NCBI RefSeq assembly: GCF_028993575.1
Contig: NZ_CP118615.1
Coordinates: forward strand, 1,860,001-1,924,000
Source of the DNA: Micromonospora cathayae
GTDB lineage: Bacteria; Actinomycetota; Actinomycetes; Mycobacteriales; Micromonosporaceae
Reading direction: 5' to 3'
DNA: 64,000 bases
Position 1 is the first letter of the stretch; every line of letters starts with the position of its first letter. Positions 45,398-53,338 of this stretch are shown here, piece by piece. The notes beneath the pieces are model-generated. The model did not search any database. It saw only the letters and a program-made list of their open reading frames with translations, and was not told the DNA's origin. Position numbers and translations under genes: made by a program.

Positions 45398-46102
45398 GTG
45401 GATCAGTTGACGATGGAGCAGCGAGCGGCCGAGCTGCTCCGGAGTGACGACGTCGACCGGGAGGATCTGCGTTTTTTCCTGTCCCGTCTGCTCCAGATCC
45501 AGGACGACCAGGGTCGCGACGTGACCAGGGCGATATCCCGTGCGGTCGTGCTCGGCGTGGTGTTCGTGGTCCTCGCCCATGGCGACCTGGTGGAGGTCGA
45601 GCTGCTGGGAATGAAGGTCCAGGATCTGTCCGACTTCCGGTACGTCATTCCGGTCGCCATGGTGCTGCTGGTGCTTCGGGCGGTCGTCGTCCTGCGCCTG
45701 TCGCTCTTCTACCGGCGGGTTCTCGGCGAGGTGGTCCGATCGCACCTGCCGGGCTGGCACGCGTCCGGTCTGGTGCCCCTGCTCACTCCGTGGAAGGGGC
45801 CGATGTCGACCCACGCCAGTCAGATCCGTCTCGATGCGGCCGAACATCCGGGCATCGACCGGCTTCATCAGGTGCTGCGGGCGGTCGATTCCTCGTCCGG
45901 CATTGTCGCGGTGGTGGCCTTTCAGGCGTACGCGTTCGTCAATCTGTTCCAGGATCCGAGGATTCCTGACGTCTCCGTCGGGGTTTCGCTCGGCCTGTCC
46001 CTGCTTCTGCTCGCCTTCGTCGGTGCCTACCTGCGGCTGGTGAGGCTGAGCGGCCTACCGGGCCCGCGACGCCGCCCGTCTGCTCTGGCCGATGACCGGT
46101 GA
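45398..46102 (+). CDS. hypothetical integral membrane protein
   Basis: 234 residues. A soluble N-terminal part (about 1-45, with LLRSDDVDREDLRFFLSRLL) precedes four predicted membrane segments: AVVLGVVFVVLAHG, VIPVAMVLLVLRAVVVL, SSGIVAVVAFQAYAFVNLF and GVSLGLSLLLLAFVGAYL. No family is recognised. The GTG at 45398 has no Shine-Dalgarno; TAGCGTT upstream could be a promoter -10 of a leaderless transcript. It starts 59 bases after the DUF397 gene and ends the locus. Confidence 0.6.
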   Translation: MDQLTMEQRAAELLRSDDVDREDLRFFLSRLLQIQDDQGRDVTRAISRAVVLGVVFVVLAHGDLVEVELLGMKVQDLSDFRYVIPVAMVLLVLRAVVVLRLSLFYRRVLGEVVRSHLPGWHASGLVPLLTPWKGPMSTHASQIRLDAAEHPGIDRLHQVLRAVDSSSGIVAVVAFQAYAFVNLFQDPRIPDVSVGVSLGLSLLLLAFVGAYLRLVRLSGLPGPRRRPSALADDR

Positions 46103-46551
46103 ACTGTGCCGGCCGTCTGCTCACCTGCGGGTATGCCGCCGGGCTGGCCGACAGTGGTCACGGTGGGTGTCCGTCACGTTGGGTAGCCCTCACGCTGGAC
46201 GCCTCATCGCACCACGCGCCCTTTGCTCTGCACCCCCATGCGCGCCATGGCCCTTGAGCAGGAAGCCATGCTAGATCGACGATCAAAAGCGGGGTGATCG
46301 CCGGTCATTGAACGTGCCTGGCGCGGGGAAGGGTGCAGAGCAAAGGACGCGAAGTGGCGTTCGGGCCCTCGGCCCGGCGGTCACACAAAGTGAGATAAAA
46401 GAGGTGTCGACAGAACCGCCGACATGTGTCCGCAGAAGCCGCCGGCAGGTCATCCCGCCGGCAGGTCATGCGGTTGGACGTCCGGACCCGGGGCAGGTAC
46501 CTCGACTGCCGTGGGCCTGGTGGGGCGGACAGGCGCTTCCGGGCGACGGGC
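46103..46551. other. gene-free stretch with a long inverted repeat
   Basis: 449 bases between a membrane-protein gene and an antisense gene. It contains an inverted repeat (46216-46351) and a short direct repeat CCGCCGGCAGGTCAT (two copies near 46439 and 46455). Composition is less GC-rich than the rest. No open frame has a credible start and composition. Confidence 0.6.
46216..46351. repeat. 16-base perfect inverted repeat bounding a 136-base element
   Basis: CCTTTGCTCTGCACCC (46220-46235) and GGGTGCAGAGCAAAGG (46331-46346) are perfect reverse complements. With one mismatch the arms extend to CGCG on each side, giving about 20 paired bases. The 95-base interior has no open frame of note. 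The layout resembles a small non-autonomous element, although no flanking target duplication is obvious. Confidence 0.6.
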
Positions 46552-47061
46552 TCACCCGTGCGCCGCAGACGCTGCACTGGCTTCCTGGGGCCACGAACGG
46601 ACTCCGTCCGGGAACTGGTAGTCCGGGTGCGGGTCCTGCTCGGGCTCCTTGGCTGCTCCGGCTGCGTTCGTCACCCGAAGGTGAATCTTGGTGCCGTCGG
46701 AGGCGGTGATCCGTAGGCCCGCCGGGGAGATGTGTACGCCGGGGTAGATGCACGGCTCCCAACTGGTGAATGCGTCGGGGCGTGCGAAGTCGAACAGTTG
46801 CACGGCGAACATCACCATGCGTTGCACACGCTGCGGGGGTGGTGGCATCTCGGCCGGCAGTGCGACGGTTGCCGCGTCCGGCTTGGCGGCGGTGACCCAG
46901 ATCAGCGTCGACGAGCCCGACCGGTGGGTGACCTTTACCCCGGGTGGGGAGTTTCCGCCGGGGGCGGTGTCGGTGCCGTAACGGGTGACGTTCGGGAAAT
47001 CGGGGTGGGCGCTGGCGCGCAGTAGCGCCTCGATCACGTCAAGGGCTGCGCTTATCTGCAT
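46552..47061 (-). CDS. hypothetical protein
   Basis: 169 residues: MQISAALDVIEALLRASAHPDF, then NVTRYGTDTAPGGNSPPGVKV, strand-rich VWVTAAKPDAATVALPAEMP and SWEPCIYPGVHISPAGLRITA. GGAGA lies 5 bases before the ATG. It looks like a globular mixed alpha/beta protein of no family I recognise, possibly variable-region specific. It sits between the gene-free stretch and csoR, transcribed in the same direction as csoR but after it; no operon is clear. Confidence 0.6.
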   Translation of the reverse strand: MQISAALDVIEALLRASAHPDFPNVTRYGTDTAPGGNSPPGVKVTHRSGSSTLIWVTAAKPDAATVALPAEMPPPPQRVQRMVMFAVQLFDFARPDAFTSWEPCIYPGVHISPAGLRITASDGTKIHLRVTNAAGAAKEPEQDPHPDYQFPDGVRSWPQEASAASAAHG

Positions 47062-47153
47062 CGCGTCTCCGATTTCCGAACGTGTTCCGGCAACTCGGGC
47101 ATCGGCACAGTCTAGTCCGGCCGGGGTGGGGGGGCCGGTCAGGCGGAGAGAGG

Positions 47154-47450
47154 TCAGCCGCGTTTCATCAGGCGGCCGACGGCGGCCATCATCTCGGTGG
47201 CCATCTCGTCGGCGCGGCCCTCGGCGGCGCCCTCGTGCATGCAGTGCCGGGCGTGGCCGTCGAGCAGGCCGAGGGCGACCTTGTCCAGGGCGGCCTGGAT
47301 GGCCGAGATCTGGGTGAGCACGTCGATGCAGTACCGGTCCTCGTCGACCATCTTCTCGATCCCCCGGACCTGGCCCTCGATGCGGCGCAGGCGGGCGAGC
47401 AACTGGTCCTTGCTGGCGGTGTAGCCCCGGATCGGCGTGGCTGAGGTCAT
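47154..47450 (-). CDS. csoR: copper-sensing repressor CsoR
   Basis: 98 residues, a four-helix CsoR/RcnR-family DNA-binding protein (DUF156). The Cu(I)-binding triad is C41 (RYCIDVLTQ), H66 and C70 (GHARHC), spaced exactly as in M. tuberculosis CsoR (C36, H61, C65). Binding of Cu(I) would release DNA and allow the copper operon to be expressed. It is divergent from copZ with CsoR-type boxes in the shared 88-base region. Confidence 0.95.
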   Translation of the reverse strand: MTSATPIRGYTASKDQLLARLRRIEGQVRGIEKMVDEDRYCIDVLTQISAIQAALDKVALGLLDGHARHCMHEGAAEGRADEMATEMMAAVGRLMKRG

Positions 47451-47466
47451 GGCAGCGAGGATAGCT

Positions 47467-47481
47467 TACCCCTGGGGGGTA
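47467..47481. promoter_or_regulatory. CsoR operator box 1
   Basis: TACCCCTGGGGGGTA is an imperfect palindrome matching the CsoR/RicR consensus of TACCC(...)GGGTA type. It lies 17 bases upstream of the csoR start on the minus strand, in position to repress csoR itself and perhaps the divergent promoter. Confidence 0.75.
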
Positions 47482-47500
47482 TGCTAGCGTCCGGGATGTG

Positions 47501-47519
47501 GATACCCCTGCCGGGTATC
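47501..47519. promoter_or_regulatory. CsoR operator box 2
   Basis: GATACCCCTGCCGGGTATC is a palindrome with the same TACCC/GGGTA half-sites as box 1. It is 20 bases upstream of the copZ start and next to its ribosome-binding site GAGAGGAG, so it probably controls the copZ-copA operon. Confidence 0.75.
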
Positions 47520-47538
47520 CGTACCGAGAGGAGTTCCG

Positions 47539-47748
47539 ATGGTCACCAGCACGTACCAGGTCCAGGGCATGACCTGCGGGCACTGCGTCAGCGCGGTCAG
47601 CGCCGAGGTGGGCGCGCTGGAGGGGGTCAGCGACGTCAAGGTGGACCTGCCCTCCGGTCAGGTCACCGTCACCAGCGAGGCCCCGCTGGCGACCGACGCC
47701 GTGCGCGCCGCCGTGGACGAGGCCGGATACGAGCTCGTCGGGTCATGA
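47539..47748 (+). CDS. copZ: copper chaperone CopZ (heavy-metal-associated domain)
   Basis: 69 residues, a single HMA ferredoxin-like domain. The metal site is GMTCGHC with C13 and C16, binding Cu(I) and delivering it to CopA. The RBS GAGAGGAG is close upstream. The stop overlaps the start of the next gene (ATGA), so the three downstream genes form one operon with copA. Confidence 0.93.
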   Translation: MVTSTYQVQGMTCGHCVSAVSAEVGALEGVSDVKVDLPSGQVTVTSEAPLATDAVRAAVDEAGYELVGS

Positions 47749-48713
47749 ACACCGGCACCAAGCTGGGGGGCTTCGCCCTTGCTCTCGGGGCGGTCTTCAG
47801 CACGGCGTACGGGGCCGGTCAGCTGGCCGGCCCCGGCACCCCCACCAGCGGAAGCAGCCACGAGAGCAGCGACGGCACCAGCCACGGCGACACCGACACG
47901 AGGCCCGGAGACACCAACCACGGGAGCACCGACGACAGCGACCACGGGGACGGGGACGGGCACGGCGGGACGACCCAGGCCCCGGCCGGCGACCACCTGC
48001 CCGGTGGGCTGCTGGTCTCCGACCGGGGGTACACGTTCACCCCGGTCGACGCCCCGGCCGGCGAGTTCGCCTTCCGGATCACCGGCCCGGACGGGCACCC
48101 GGTCACCGCGTTCGACGAGGCACACGACAAGCGGATGCACCTGATCGTGGCCCGCCGGGACCTGTCCGGCTTCCGGCACGTCCACCCCGAGCTGGGCGCG
48201 GACGGCACCTGGCGGGTGGCCTCCCCGCTCGGCGCGCCGGGCAGCTGGCGGGCCTTCGCCGACTTCACGCCGACCGGCGGTGAGCCGCTCACCCTGGGCG
48301 TGGACGTCGCGGTCCCCGGCAGCTTCACGCCGCGTACGCTGCCCGCGCCGGCGGCCACCGCGACCGTGGACGGGTACACCGTCACCCTCGACGGCACCCT
48401 CGAACCCGGGGCCACCAGTGCCGTGACGCTGACCGTCAGTCGGGACGGTGTGCCGGTCACCGACCTTCAGCCGTACCTCGGCGCGTACGGGCACCTGGTG
48501 GCGCTGCGCCAGGGCGACCTGGCCTACCTGCACGTGCACCCGGACGGCGTACCCGGGGACGGCCGGACCCGGCCCGGCCCGGAGGTGGCCTTCCGGGCCG
48601 AGGTGCCGTCGGCCGGGACGTACCGCCTCTACCTGGACTTCCAGCACGGCGGCGTGGTGCGTACCGCCGAGTTCACCCTGGTGGCCGGCGCGGCCGACCA
48701 CCCCCACGACTGA
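47745..48713 (+). CDS. exported His/Asp-rich copper-resistance protein candidate
   Basis: 322 residues. A membrane-targeting N-terminus (LGGFALALGAVFSTAYGAGQL) is followed by a 55-residue His/Asp/Ser/Gly-rich linker (SHESSDGTSHGDTD..., with DHGDGDGH). The remainder is all-beta with repeated His motifs (FRHVHPELG, LAYLHVHPDG). It is probably extracytoplasmic and able to bind metal ions. I do not recognise a named family. It overlaps copZ by four bases (ATGA) and precedes copA by 12, so it is part of the copper response. A role in periplasm-like-space copper binding is an inference. Confidence 0.75.
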   Translation: MNTGTKLGGFALALGAVFSTAYGAGQLAGPGTPTSGSSHESSDGTSHGDTDTRPGDTNHGSTDDSDHGDGDGHGGTTQAPAGDHLPGGLLVSDRGYTFTPVDAPAGEFAFRITGPDGHPVTAFDEAHDKRMHLIVARRDLSGFRHVHPELGADGTWRVASPLGAPGSWRAFADFTPTGGEPLTLGVDVAVPGSFTPRTLPAPAATATVDGYTVTLDGTLEPGATSAVTLTVSRDGVPVTDLQPYLGAYGHLVALRQGDLAYLHVHPDGVPGDGRTRPGPEVAFRAEVPSAGTYRLYLDFQHGGVVRTAEFTLVAGAADHPHD

Positions 48714-48725
48714 TCGGAGGTCGTC

Positions 48726-51065
48726 ATGTCCACCGCTGAGCCACTGAAGGTGGCCCCGAACCAGATCGAGCTGGCGATCGGCGGTATGACCTGTGCCTCC
48801 TGCGCCGCCCGGATCGAGAAGAAGCTCAACCGCCTCGACGGGGTGACCGCCACGGTCAACTACGCCACCGAGAAGGCCAGCGTCCGGTACGACGACGGGG
48901 TCACCCCGGCGGACCTGATCGCCACGGTCGAGAAGACCGGGTACACCGCCGCCCTGCCACCGCCCCCCGCCGAGCCCGACGCGGAGCGCACCGCCGAACC
49001 GGTGGACGAGCTGCGCGGGCTGCGTACCCGGCTGTGGGTGTCGGCGGCGCTGGCCGTACCGGTGATCGTGCTGGCCATGGTGCCGGCCTGGCAGTTCACC
49101 TACTGGCAGTGGTTGTCGCTGACCCTGGCCGCCCCGGTGGTGGTCTACGGCGGGCTGCCGTTCCACCGGGCCGCGCTGGTCAACCTGCGGCACGGGGCGG
49201 CGACCATGGACACCCTGGTCTCGCTGGGCACGCTCGCCGCGTTCGGTTGGTCGCTGTGGGCGCTGTTCCTCGGCGACGCCGGGATGCCCGGCATGACCCA
49301 CCCGTTCAGCCTCGACATCGCCCGCACCGACGGGGCCGGCAACATCTACCTGGAGGCGGCGGCCGGGGTGACGGTGTTCATCCTCGCCGGCCGGTACTTC
49401 GAGGCCCGCTCCAAGCGCACCGCCGGTGCCGCCCTGCGCGCCCTGCTCGAACTGGGGGCCCGGGAGGTGGCGGTGCTCCGCGACGGCGGGGAGACCCGCA
49501 TCCCGGTCGACCGGCTCGCCGTCGGGGACCGGTTCGTGGTCCGACCCGGCGAGAAGATCGCCACCGACGGGGTGGTCGCCGAGGGCACCTCGGCGGTGGA
49601 CGCCAGCATGCTCACCGGCGAGTCGGTACCGGTCGAGGTCGGGCCGGGTGACCCGGTGGTCGGGGCGACCGTGAACGCGGGCGGTCGGCTGGTCGTCACC
49701 GCCACCCGGGTCGGCGCGGACACCCAGCTCGCCCAGATGGCCAGGCTGGTCGAGCAGGCCCAGACCGGCAAGGCGGCGGTACAGCGGCTGGCCGACCGGA
49801 TCTCCGGGGTGTTCGTGCCGATCGTGATCGCGCTCGCGGTCGGCACCCTGGGCTGGTGGATCGGCAGCGGCGGCGGCCTGACCGCCGCGTTCACCGCCGC
49901 CGTGGCGGTGCTGATCATCGCGTGCCCGTGCGCGCTCGGGCTGGCCACGCCGACCGCGCTGCTGGTGGGCACCGGTCGGGGCGCGCAGCTCGGCATCCTG
50001 ATCAAGGGCCCGGAGGTGCTGGAGTCCACCCGTCGGGTCGACACCGTCGTGCTCGACAAGACCGGCACCGTCACCACCGGCAGGATGACCCTGGTCGACG
50101 TGCTCCCGGCCGCCGGTGAGGACGCCGACGAGCTGCTCCGGCTGGCCGGCGCGCTGGAGGCGGCCAGCGAACACCCGATCGCCCGGGCCGTCGCCGCCGC
50201 AGCGGGGGCCGGGGGCAGCACCGCCGCAGCCACCGCCGGAAGCGCTGTCGTCGGGGTCGGGGCCGGGGCCGGGGGTGCCGCCGGAGCGGCGGTCGGGGCC
50301 GGCAGGCTGCCGGCGGTCACCGGGTTCGCCAACGTCGAGGGGCTCGGCGTCACCGGCAGCGTCGAGGGCCGGGAACTGGTCGTCGGCCGGGTCCGGCTGC
50401 TGCGCGAGCGGGGTCTCGACGTACCGGAGGAGGTGGAACGGGCGGTGACCACCGCGCAGGCCGAGGGGCGGACGGCGGTGGTGGCCGGCTGGGCCGGCCG
50501 GGCGCGGGGTGCGCTGGTGGTCGCGGACGTGGTCAAGCCGACCAGCCGGACGGCCATCGACCAGCTTCGGGCGCTCGGGCTGACCCCGGTGCTGCTCACC
50601 GGGGACAACGCCGCCGCCGCCCGGACCGTGGCCGCCGAGGTCGGCGTCGACGAGGTGATCGCCGAGGTGCTGCCGGCCGAGAAGGTGGACGTGGTCAAGC
50701 GGCTCCAGGCCGAGGGGAAGGTGGTGGCGATGGTCGGGGACGGGGTCAACGACGCCGCCGCGCTCGCCCAGGCCGACCTGGGGCTGGCCATGGGCACCGG
50801 TACGGACGCGGCGATCGAGGCGTCCGACCTGACCCTGGTCCGGGGTGACCTGGTGACGGCGGTGGACGCGATCCGGTTGTCCCGACGCACCCTGCGGATC
50901 ATCAAGAGCAACCTGTTCTGGGCGTTCGCCTACAACGTGGCGGCCCTGCCGCTGGCCGCCGCCGGGCTGCTCAACCCGATGATCGCCGGGGCGGCGATGG
51001 CGTTCTCGTCGGTGTTCGTGGTCGCCAACAGTCTCCGGCTGCGCGGCTTCCGGCCAAATGGTTGA
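48726..51065 (+). CDS. copA: copper-translocating P-type ATPase
   Basis: A 779-residue P1B ATPase exporting Cu(I). One N-terminal HMA domain with GMTCASC (C23, C26) is followed by eight membrane helices. The transmembrane metal motif is CPC (400-402), the phosphorylated aspartate D444 (LDKTGT), SEHPIA the nucleotide-domain HP motif near 480, and the hinge [10 protein letters not shown]. An unusual Ala/Gly/Val low-complexity insert at about 488-526 lies in the nucleotide-binding domain. GATCGGAGG precedes the ATG. It is the last gene of the csoR-regulated operon. Confidence 0.95.
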   Translation: MSTAEPLKVAPNQIELAIGGMTCASCAARIEKKLNRLDGVTATVNYATEKASVRYDDGVTPADLIATVEKTGYTAALPPPPAEPDAERTAEPVDELRGLRTRLWVSAALAVPVIVLAMVPAWQFTYWQWLSLTLAAPVVVYGGLPFHRAALVNLRHGAATMDTLVSLGTLAAFGWSLWALFLGDAGMPGMTHPFSLDIARTDGAGNIYLEAAAGVTVFILAGRYFEARSKRTAGAALRALLELGAREVAVLRDGGETRIPVDRLAVGDRFVVRPGEKIATDGVVAEGTSAVDASMLTGESVPVEVGPGDPVVGATVNAGGRLVVTATRVGADTQLAQMARLVEQAQTGKAAVQRLADRISGVFVPIVIALAVGTLGWWIGSGGGLTAAFTAAVAVLIIACPCALGLATPTALLVGTGRGAQLGILIKGPEVLESTRRVDTVVLDKTGTVTTGRMTLVDVLPAAGEDADELLRLAGALEAASEHPIARAVAAAAGAGGSTAAATAGSAVVGVGAGAGGAAGAAVGAGRLPAVTGFANVEGLGVTGSVEGRELVVGRVRLLRERGLDVPEEVERAVTTAQAEGRTAVVAGWAGRARGALVVADVVKPTSRTAIDQLRALGLTPVLLTGDNAAAARTVAAEVGVDEVIAEVLPAEKVDVVKRLQAEGKVVAMVGDGVNDAAALAQADLGLAMGTGTDAAIEASDLTLVRGDLVTAVDAIRLSRRTLRIIKSNLFWAFAYNVAALPLAAAGLLNPMIAGAAMAFSSVFVVANSLRLRGFRPNG

Positions 51066-51118
51066 CCTGCTCGCCTCGGGGTAGGAGGAGGGCACGAACA
51101 GACGACCTGGAGGTCCGC

Positions 51119-51292
51119 ATGGGTATCGACGACAAGATCGGCAATGCGTCCGAGCAGGCGGCCGGCAAGGTCAAGGAGGGGGCCGGCCGGGCCACCGGTG
51201 ACGAGCGGCTGGAGGCCGAGGGCCGGGGGGACCAGGCCAGCGCCAACCTGAAGCAGGCCGGCGAGAAGATCAAGGACGTGTTCAAGAGCTGA
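51119..51292 (+). CDS. CsbD family stress-response protein
   Basis: 57 residues: MGIDDKIGNASEQAAGKVKE...ASANLKQAGEKIKDVF, the complete CsbD pattern. These small, hydrophilic proteins are induced in general stress, and their biochemical role is unknown. CTGGAGG lies 6 bases before the ATG. It follows copA closely but after 53 bases, and may or may not be part of that operon. A shared hairpin with the arsenic operon follows. Confidence 0.92.
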   Translation: MGIDDKIGNASEQAAGKVKEGAGRATGDERLEAEGRGDQASANLKQAGEKIKDVFKS

Positions 51293-51302
51293 GTTCCGTA
51301 CC

Positions 51303-51341
51303 GTCGCGTCGGGTCGGCCACACCGGTCGGCCCGACGCGAC
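51303..51341. terminator. shared hairpin terminator (csbD / ars operon)
   Basis: GTCGCGTCGGG (51303-51313) pairs with CCCGACGCGAC (51331-51341). Further outward, CCGTAC and GTACGG could extend the stem. It lies between the converging csbD gene and arsC. Confidence 0.65.
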
Positions 51342-51462
51342 GTAGGTACGGAGCTTCCCGCCGGACGCGACGCGGGTGTGGAACAGCCCGGTCGAACCGC
51401 CGCGACCTGGGTACGGGCAGCGTCCGGTCAACCAGTCGTGACGGCCCGGAACAGCGGGCCGG

Positions 51463-51867
51463 TCAGGCGGCGGGGGCCAGTTCGGCGAGGAGCAGCTCGA
51501 CCCGGCGGCGGATCTCGTCGCGGATCGGCCGGACAGCCGCCACGCCCTTGCCGGCGGGGTCGGCGAGCTGCCAGTCCTCGTACCGCTTCCCCGGGAAGAC
51601 CGGGCAGGCGTCGCCGCAGCCCATGGTGACGATCACGTCGGAGGACTCGGCGGTGGCGTACTCCAGGAGTTTCGGGGTCTGGTCGGTGATGTCCACACCG
51701 ACCTCACGCATCGCCTCGACGGCCGCCGGGTTGACCGTCTCGGCCGGCGCGCTGCCGGCGGACCGTACCTCGACCGCGTCGCCGGCCAGGTGGCGTAGCC
51801 ACCCGGCGGCCATCTGGGACCGGCCGGCGTTGTGCACGCAGACGAACAGGACACTGGGCTTGGTCAT
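51463..51867 (-). CDS. arsC: thioredoxin-coupled arsenate reductase (LMW phosphatase type)
   Basis: 134 residues. The phosphatase loop is CVHNAGRS (C10, R16), and two further cysteines are C84 and C88 in TMGCGDACPVFPG, giving the three-cysteine relay used to reduce arsenate to arsenite. The DPAGKGVAAVRPIRDEI tail is typical. The start at 51867 follows GGAGACCCCG. It is the last gene of the ars operon on this strand, downstream of the aquaporin gene. Confidence 0.92.
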   Translation of the reverse strand: MTKPSVLFVCVHNAGRSQMAAGWLRHLAGDAVEVRSAGSAPAETVNPAAVEAMREVGVDITDQTPKLLEYATAESSDVIVTMGCGDACPVFPGKRYEDWQLADPAGKGVAAVRPIRDEIRRRVELLLAELAPAA

Positions 51868-51898
51868 CGGGGTCTCCTTCGGGTAGGTGGGCGGCGGG

Positions 51899-52642
51899 TC
51901 AGCGCGCCTGCTCGGTCGGTACGGCCCGGTCGGCGGGGACGACGACCCGGTCGGCGGCGGCACCGACGCCGGGGTAGAGGGCGAGCAGCAGCGCGACGCC
52001 GACGGTGAGACCGACGAGCTGCGCGAGGACGAAACCGGGCACCGAGGCCGGCGCGATGCCGGCGAAGGTGTCGGTGAACGCGCGGCCGACGGTGACCGCC
52101 GGGTTCGCGAACGACGTGGACGAGGTGAACCAGTAGGCCGCGCCGATGTACGCGCCGACGGCCGCCGGGGCGACCGGGGCCCGCCCGGACCTGGCGAGGG
52201 CGAACACCAGCAGCACCAGGCCAGCGGTGGCGACCACCTCGCCGAGCCAGAGGTGCCCGCCGGAGCGTTCCTTCCCGGAGAGGGTCACCGCCGACAGGTC
52301 GAACATCAGGTTCGCCAGGACCGACCCGGCGATCGCGCCGGTGACCTGGGCGAGAACGTACCCGCCGAGGTCACGGCCGGTGAGGCCGGTGCCGGCGCGG
52401 CGGCCGAGGAACCAGTCGGCGGCGGAGACCACCGGATTGAGGTGCGCGCCGGACACCGGCCCGAAGATCAGGATCAGCGCGCCGAGGGCGAAGGCGGTGG
52501 CGACCGAGTTCTCCAGCAGTTGCAGCCCGACGTCGTCGGGGGAGAGGGTGGCGGCCATGACGCCGGACCCCACCACGGCGGTGACCAGCAGGGCGGTGCC
52601 GGTGAACTCGGCCAGCAGCCGTCGGGGAAGTGCGATGGTCAT
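51899..52642 (-). CDS. MIP-family aquaporin/aquaglyceroporin
   Basis: 247 residues with six membrane helices and two half-helix motifs, both slightly altered: NPVVS (GAHLNPVVSAADWFLGRR) and NPAVT (FANPAVTVGRAF). The family conducts water, glycerol or uncharged metalloids such as As(OH)3. Lying between two arsC-like genes it most resembles AqpS of Sinorhizobium, which acts in place of an arsenite pump. That substrate is inferred from context. Start 52642, and 33 bases lie between it and the next gene upstream. Confidence 0.9.
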   Translation of the reverse strand: MTIALPRRLLAEFTGTALLVTAVVGSGVMAATLSPDDVGLQLLENSVATAFALGALILIFGPVSGAHLNPVVSAADWFLGRRAGTGLTGRDLGGYVLAQVTGAIAGSVLANLMFDLSAVTLSGKERSGGHLWLGEVVATAGLVLLVFALARSGRAPVAPAAVGAYIGAAYWFTSSTSFANPAVTVGRAFTDTFAGIAPASVPGFVLAQLVGLTVGVALLLALYPGVGAAADRVVVPADRAVPTEQAR

Positions 52643-52675
52643 CGGGTGATCTCTCCAGGTGCCGGGGGGTCGGGA

Positions 52676-53338
52676 CTACCGGGTGACGGGTACGCCGAGC
52701 TGGTCGAGCAGCCGCCGGACCCGACGTTCGACGTCGTCACGGATCGGTCGGACCTCGGCCACGGAACGACCGGCGGGATCGTCGATCTCCCAGTTCTCGT
52801 AGCGGGTGCCGGGGAAGACCGGGCAGGCGTCGCCGCAGCCCATGGTCACCACCACGTCGGCGGCCCGGACGACCTCGTCCGTCCAGGGCTTCGGATACTC
52901 GGTGGAGATGTCGATGCCGCGTTCCGCCATCGCGGCGACGGCCGCCGGGTTGACGCCGGTGCCCGGTTCGCTGCCGCCGGACCAGGCCACCGCGGCCTCC
53001 CCGGCGAGGTGGGTGAAGAAGCCGAGGGCCAGCTGCGAGCGGCCGGCGTTGTGGGTGCACAGGAAGAGTACGACCGGTCGGCCGTCGCGATGGTGCCCCT
53101 CGACCCGGGCCAGGGCCTGGAGCCGTTGCCGGGCGAACCGCTCGGCGAGCAGCGGCAGGTAGTTCGGGACGCTGCTGCCGCTGGCGAACTGGTCGTAACT
53201 GGTGTGCAGGAAACGTTCGATGGTCTCGACCCCGTACGTGCCGGCGAACTCGGTGAGCAGGCGGCTCGCGGCGGTCCGCAGAGCCAGCTGCTGGTCGACG
53301 GAGAGGTCCTTACGCAGGGTGGTGAGGCTGTCAGCCAT
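52676..53338 (-). CDS. arsenate reductase-like protein with N-terminal three-helix domain
   Basis: 220 residues. The first 85 are a helical domain (LRKDLSVDQQLALRTAASRLL..., with YLPLLAERFARQRLQAL), known in some LMW-phosphatase-like proteins. From about 88 is a complete arsenate reductase: CTHNAGRS (C94) and TMGCGDACPVFPG (C168, C172). The N-terminal domain probably mediates dimerisation or partner binding. It overlaps the start of its upstream neighbour by 8 bases, so the pair is translationally coupled. Confidence 0.87.
   Translation of the reverse strand: MADSLTTLRKDLSVDQQLALRTAASRLLTEFAGTYGVETIERFLHTSYDQFASGSSVPNYLPLLAERFARQRLQALARVEGHHRDGRPVVLFLCTHNAGRSQLALGFFTHLAGEAAVAWSGGSEPGTGVNPAAVAAMAERGIDISTEYPKPWTDEVVRAADVVVTMGCGDACPVFPGTRYENWEIDDPAGRSVAEVRPIRDDVERRVRRLLDQLGVPVTR

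Noticed and set aside
46305..46577. A 90-codon minus-strand open frame covering one arm of the inverted repeat.
   Set aside because: No ribosome-binding site, odd Arg/Cys-rich composition and overlap with a better-supported gene.
47658..51095. A 3.4-kb minus-strand open frame opposite the copper operon.
   Set aside because: Composition (His, Arg, Gly, Gln) and lack of domains show it is a shadow of copA and its neighbour.
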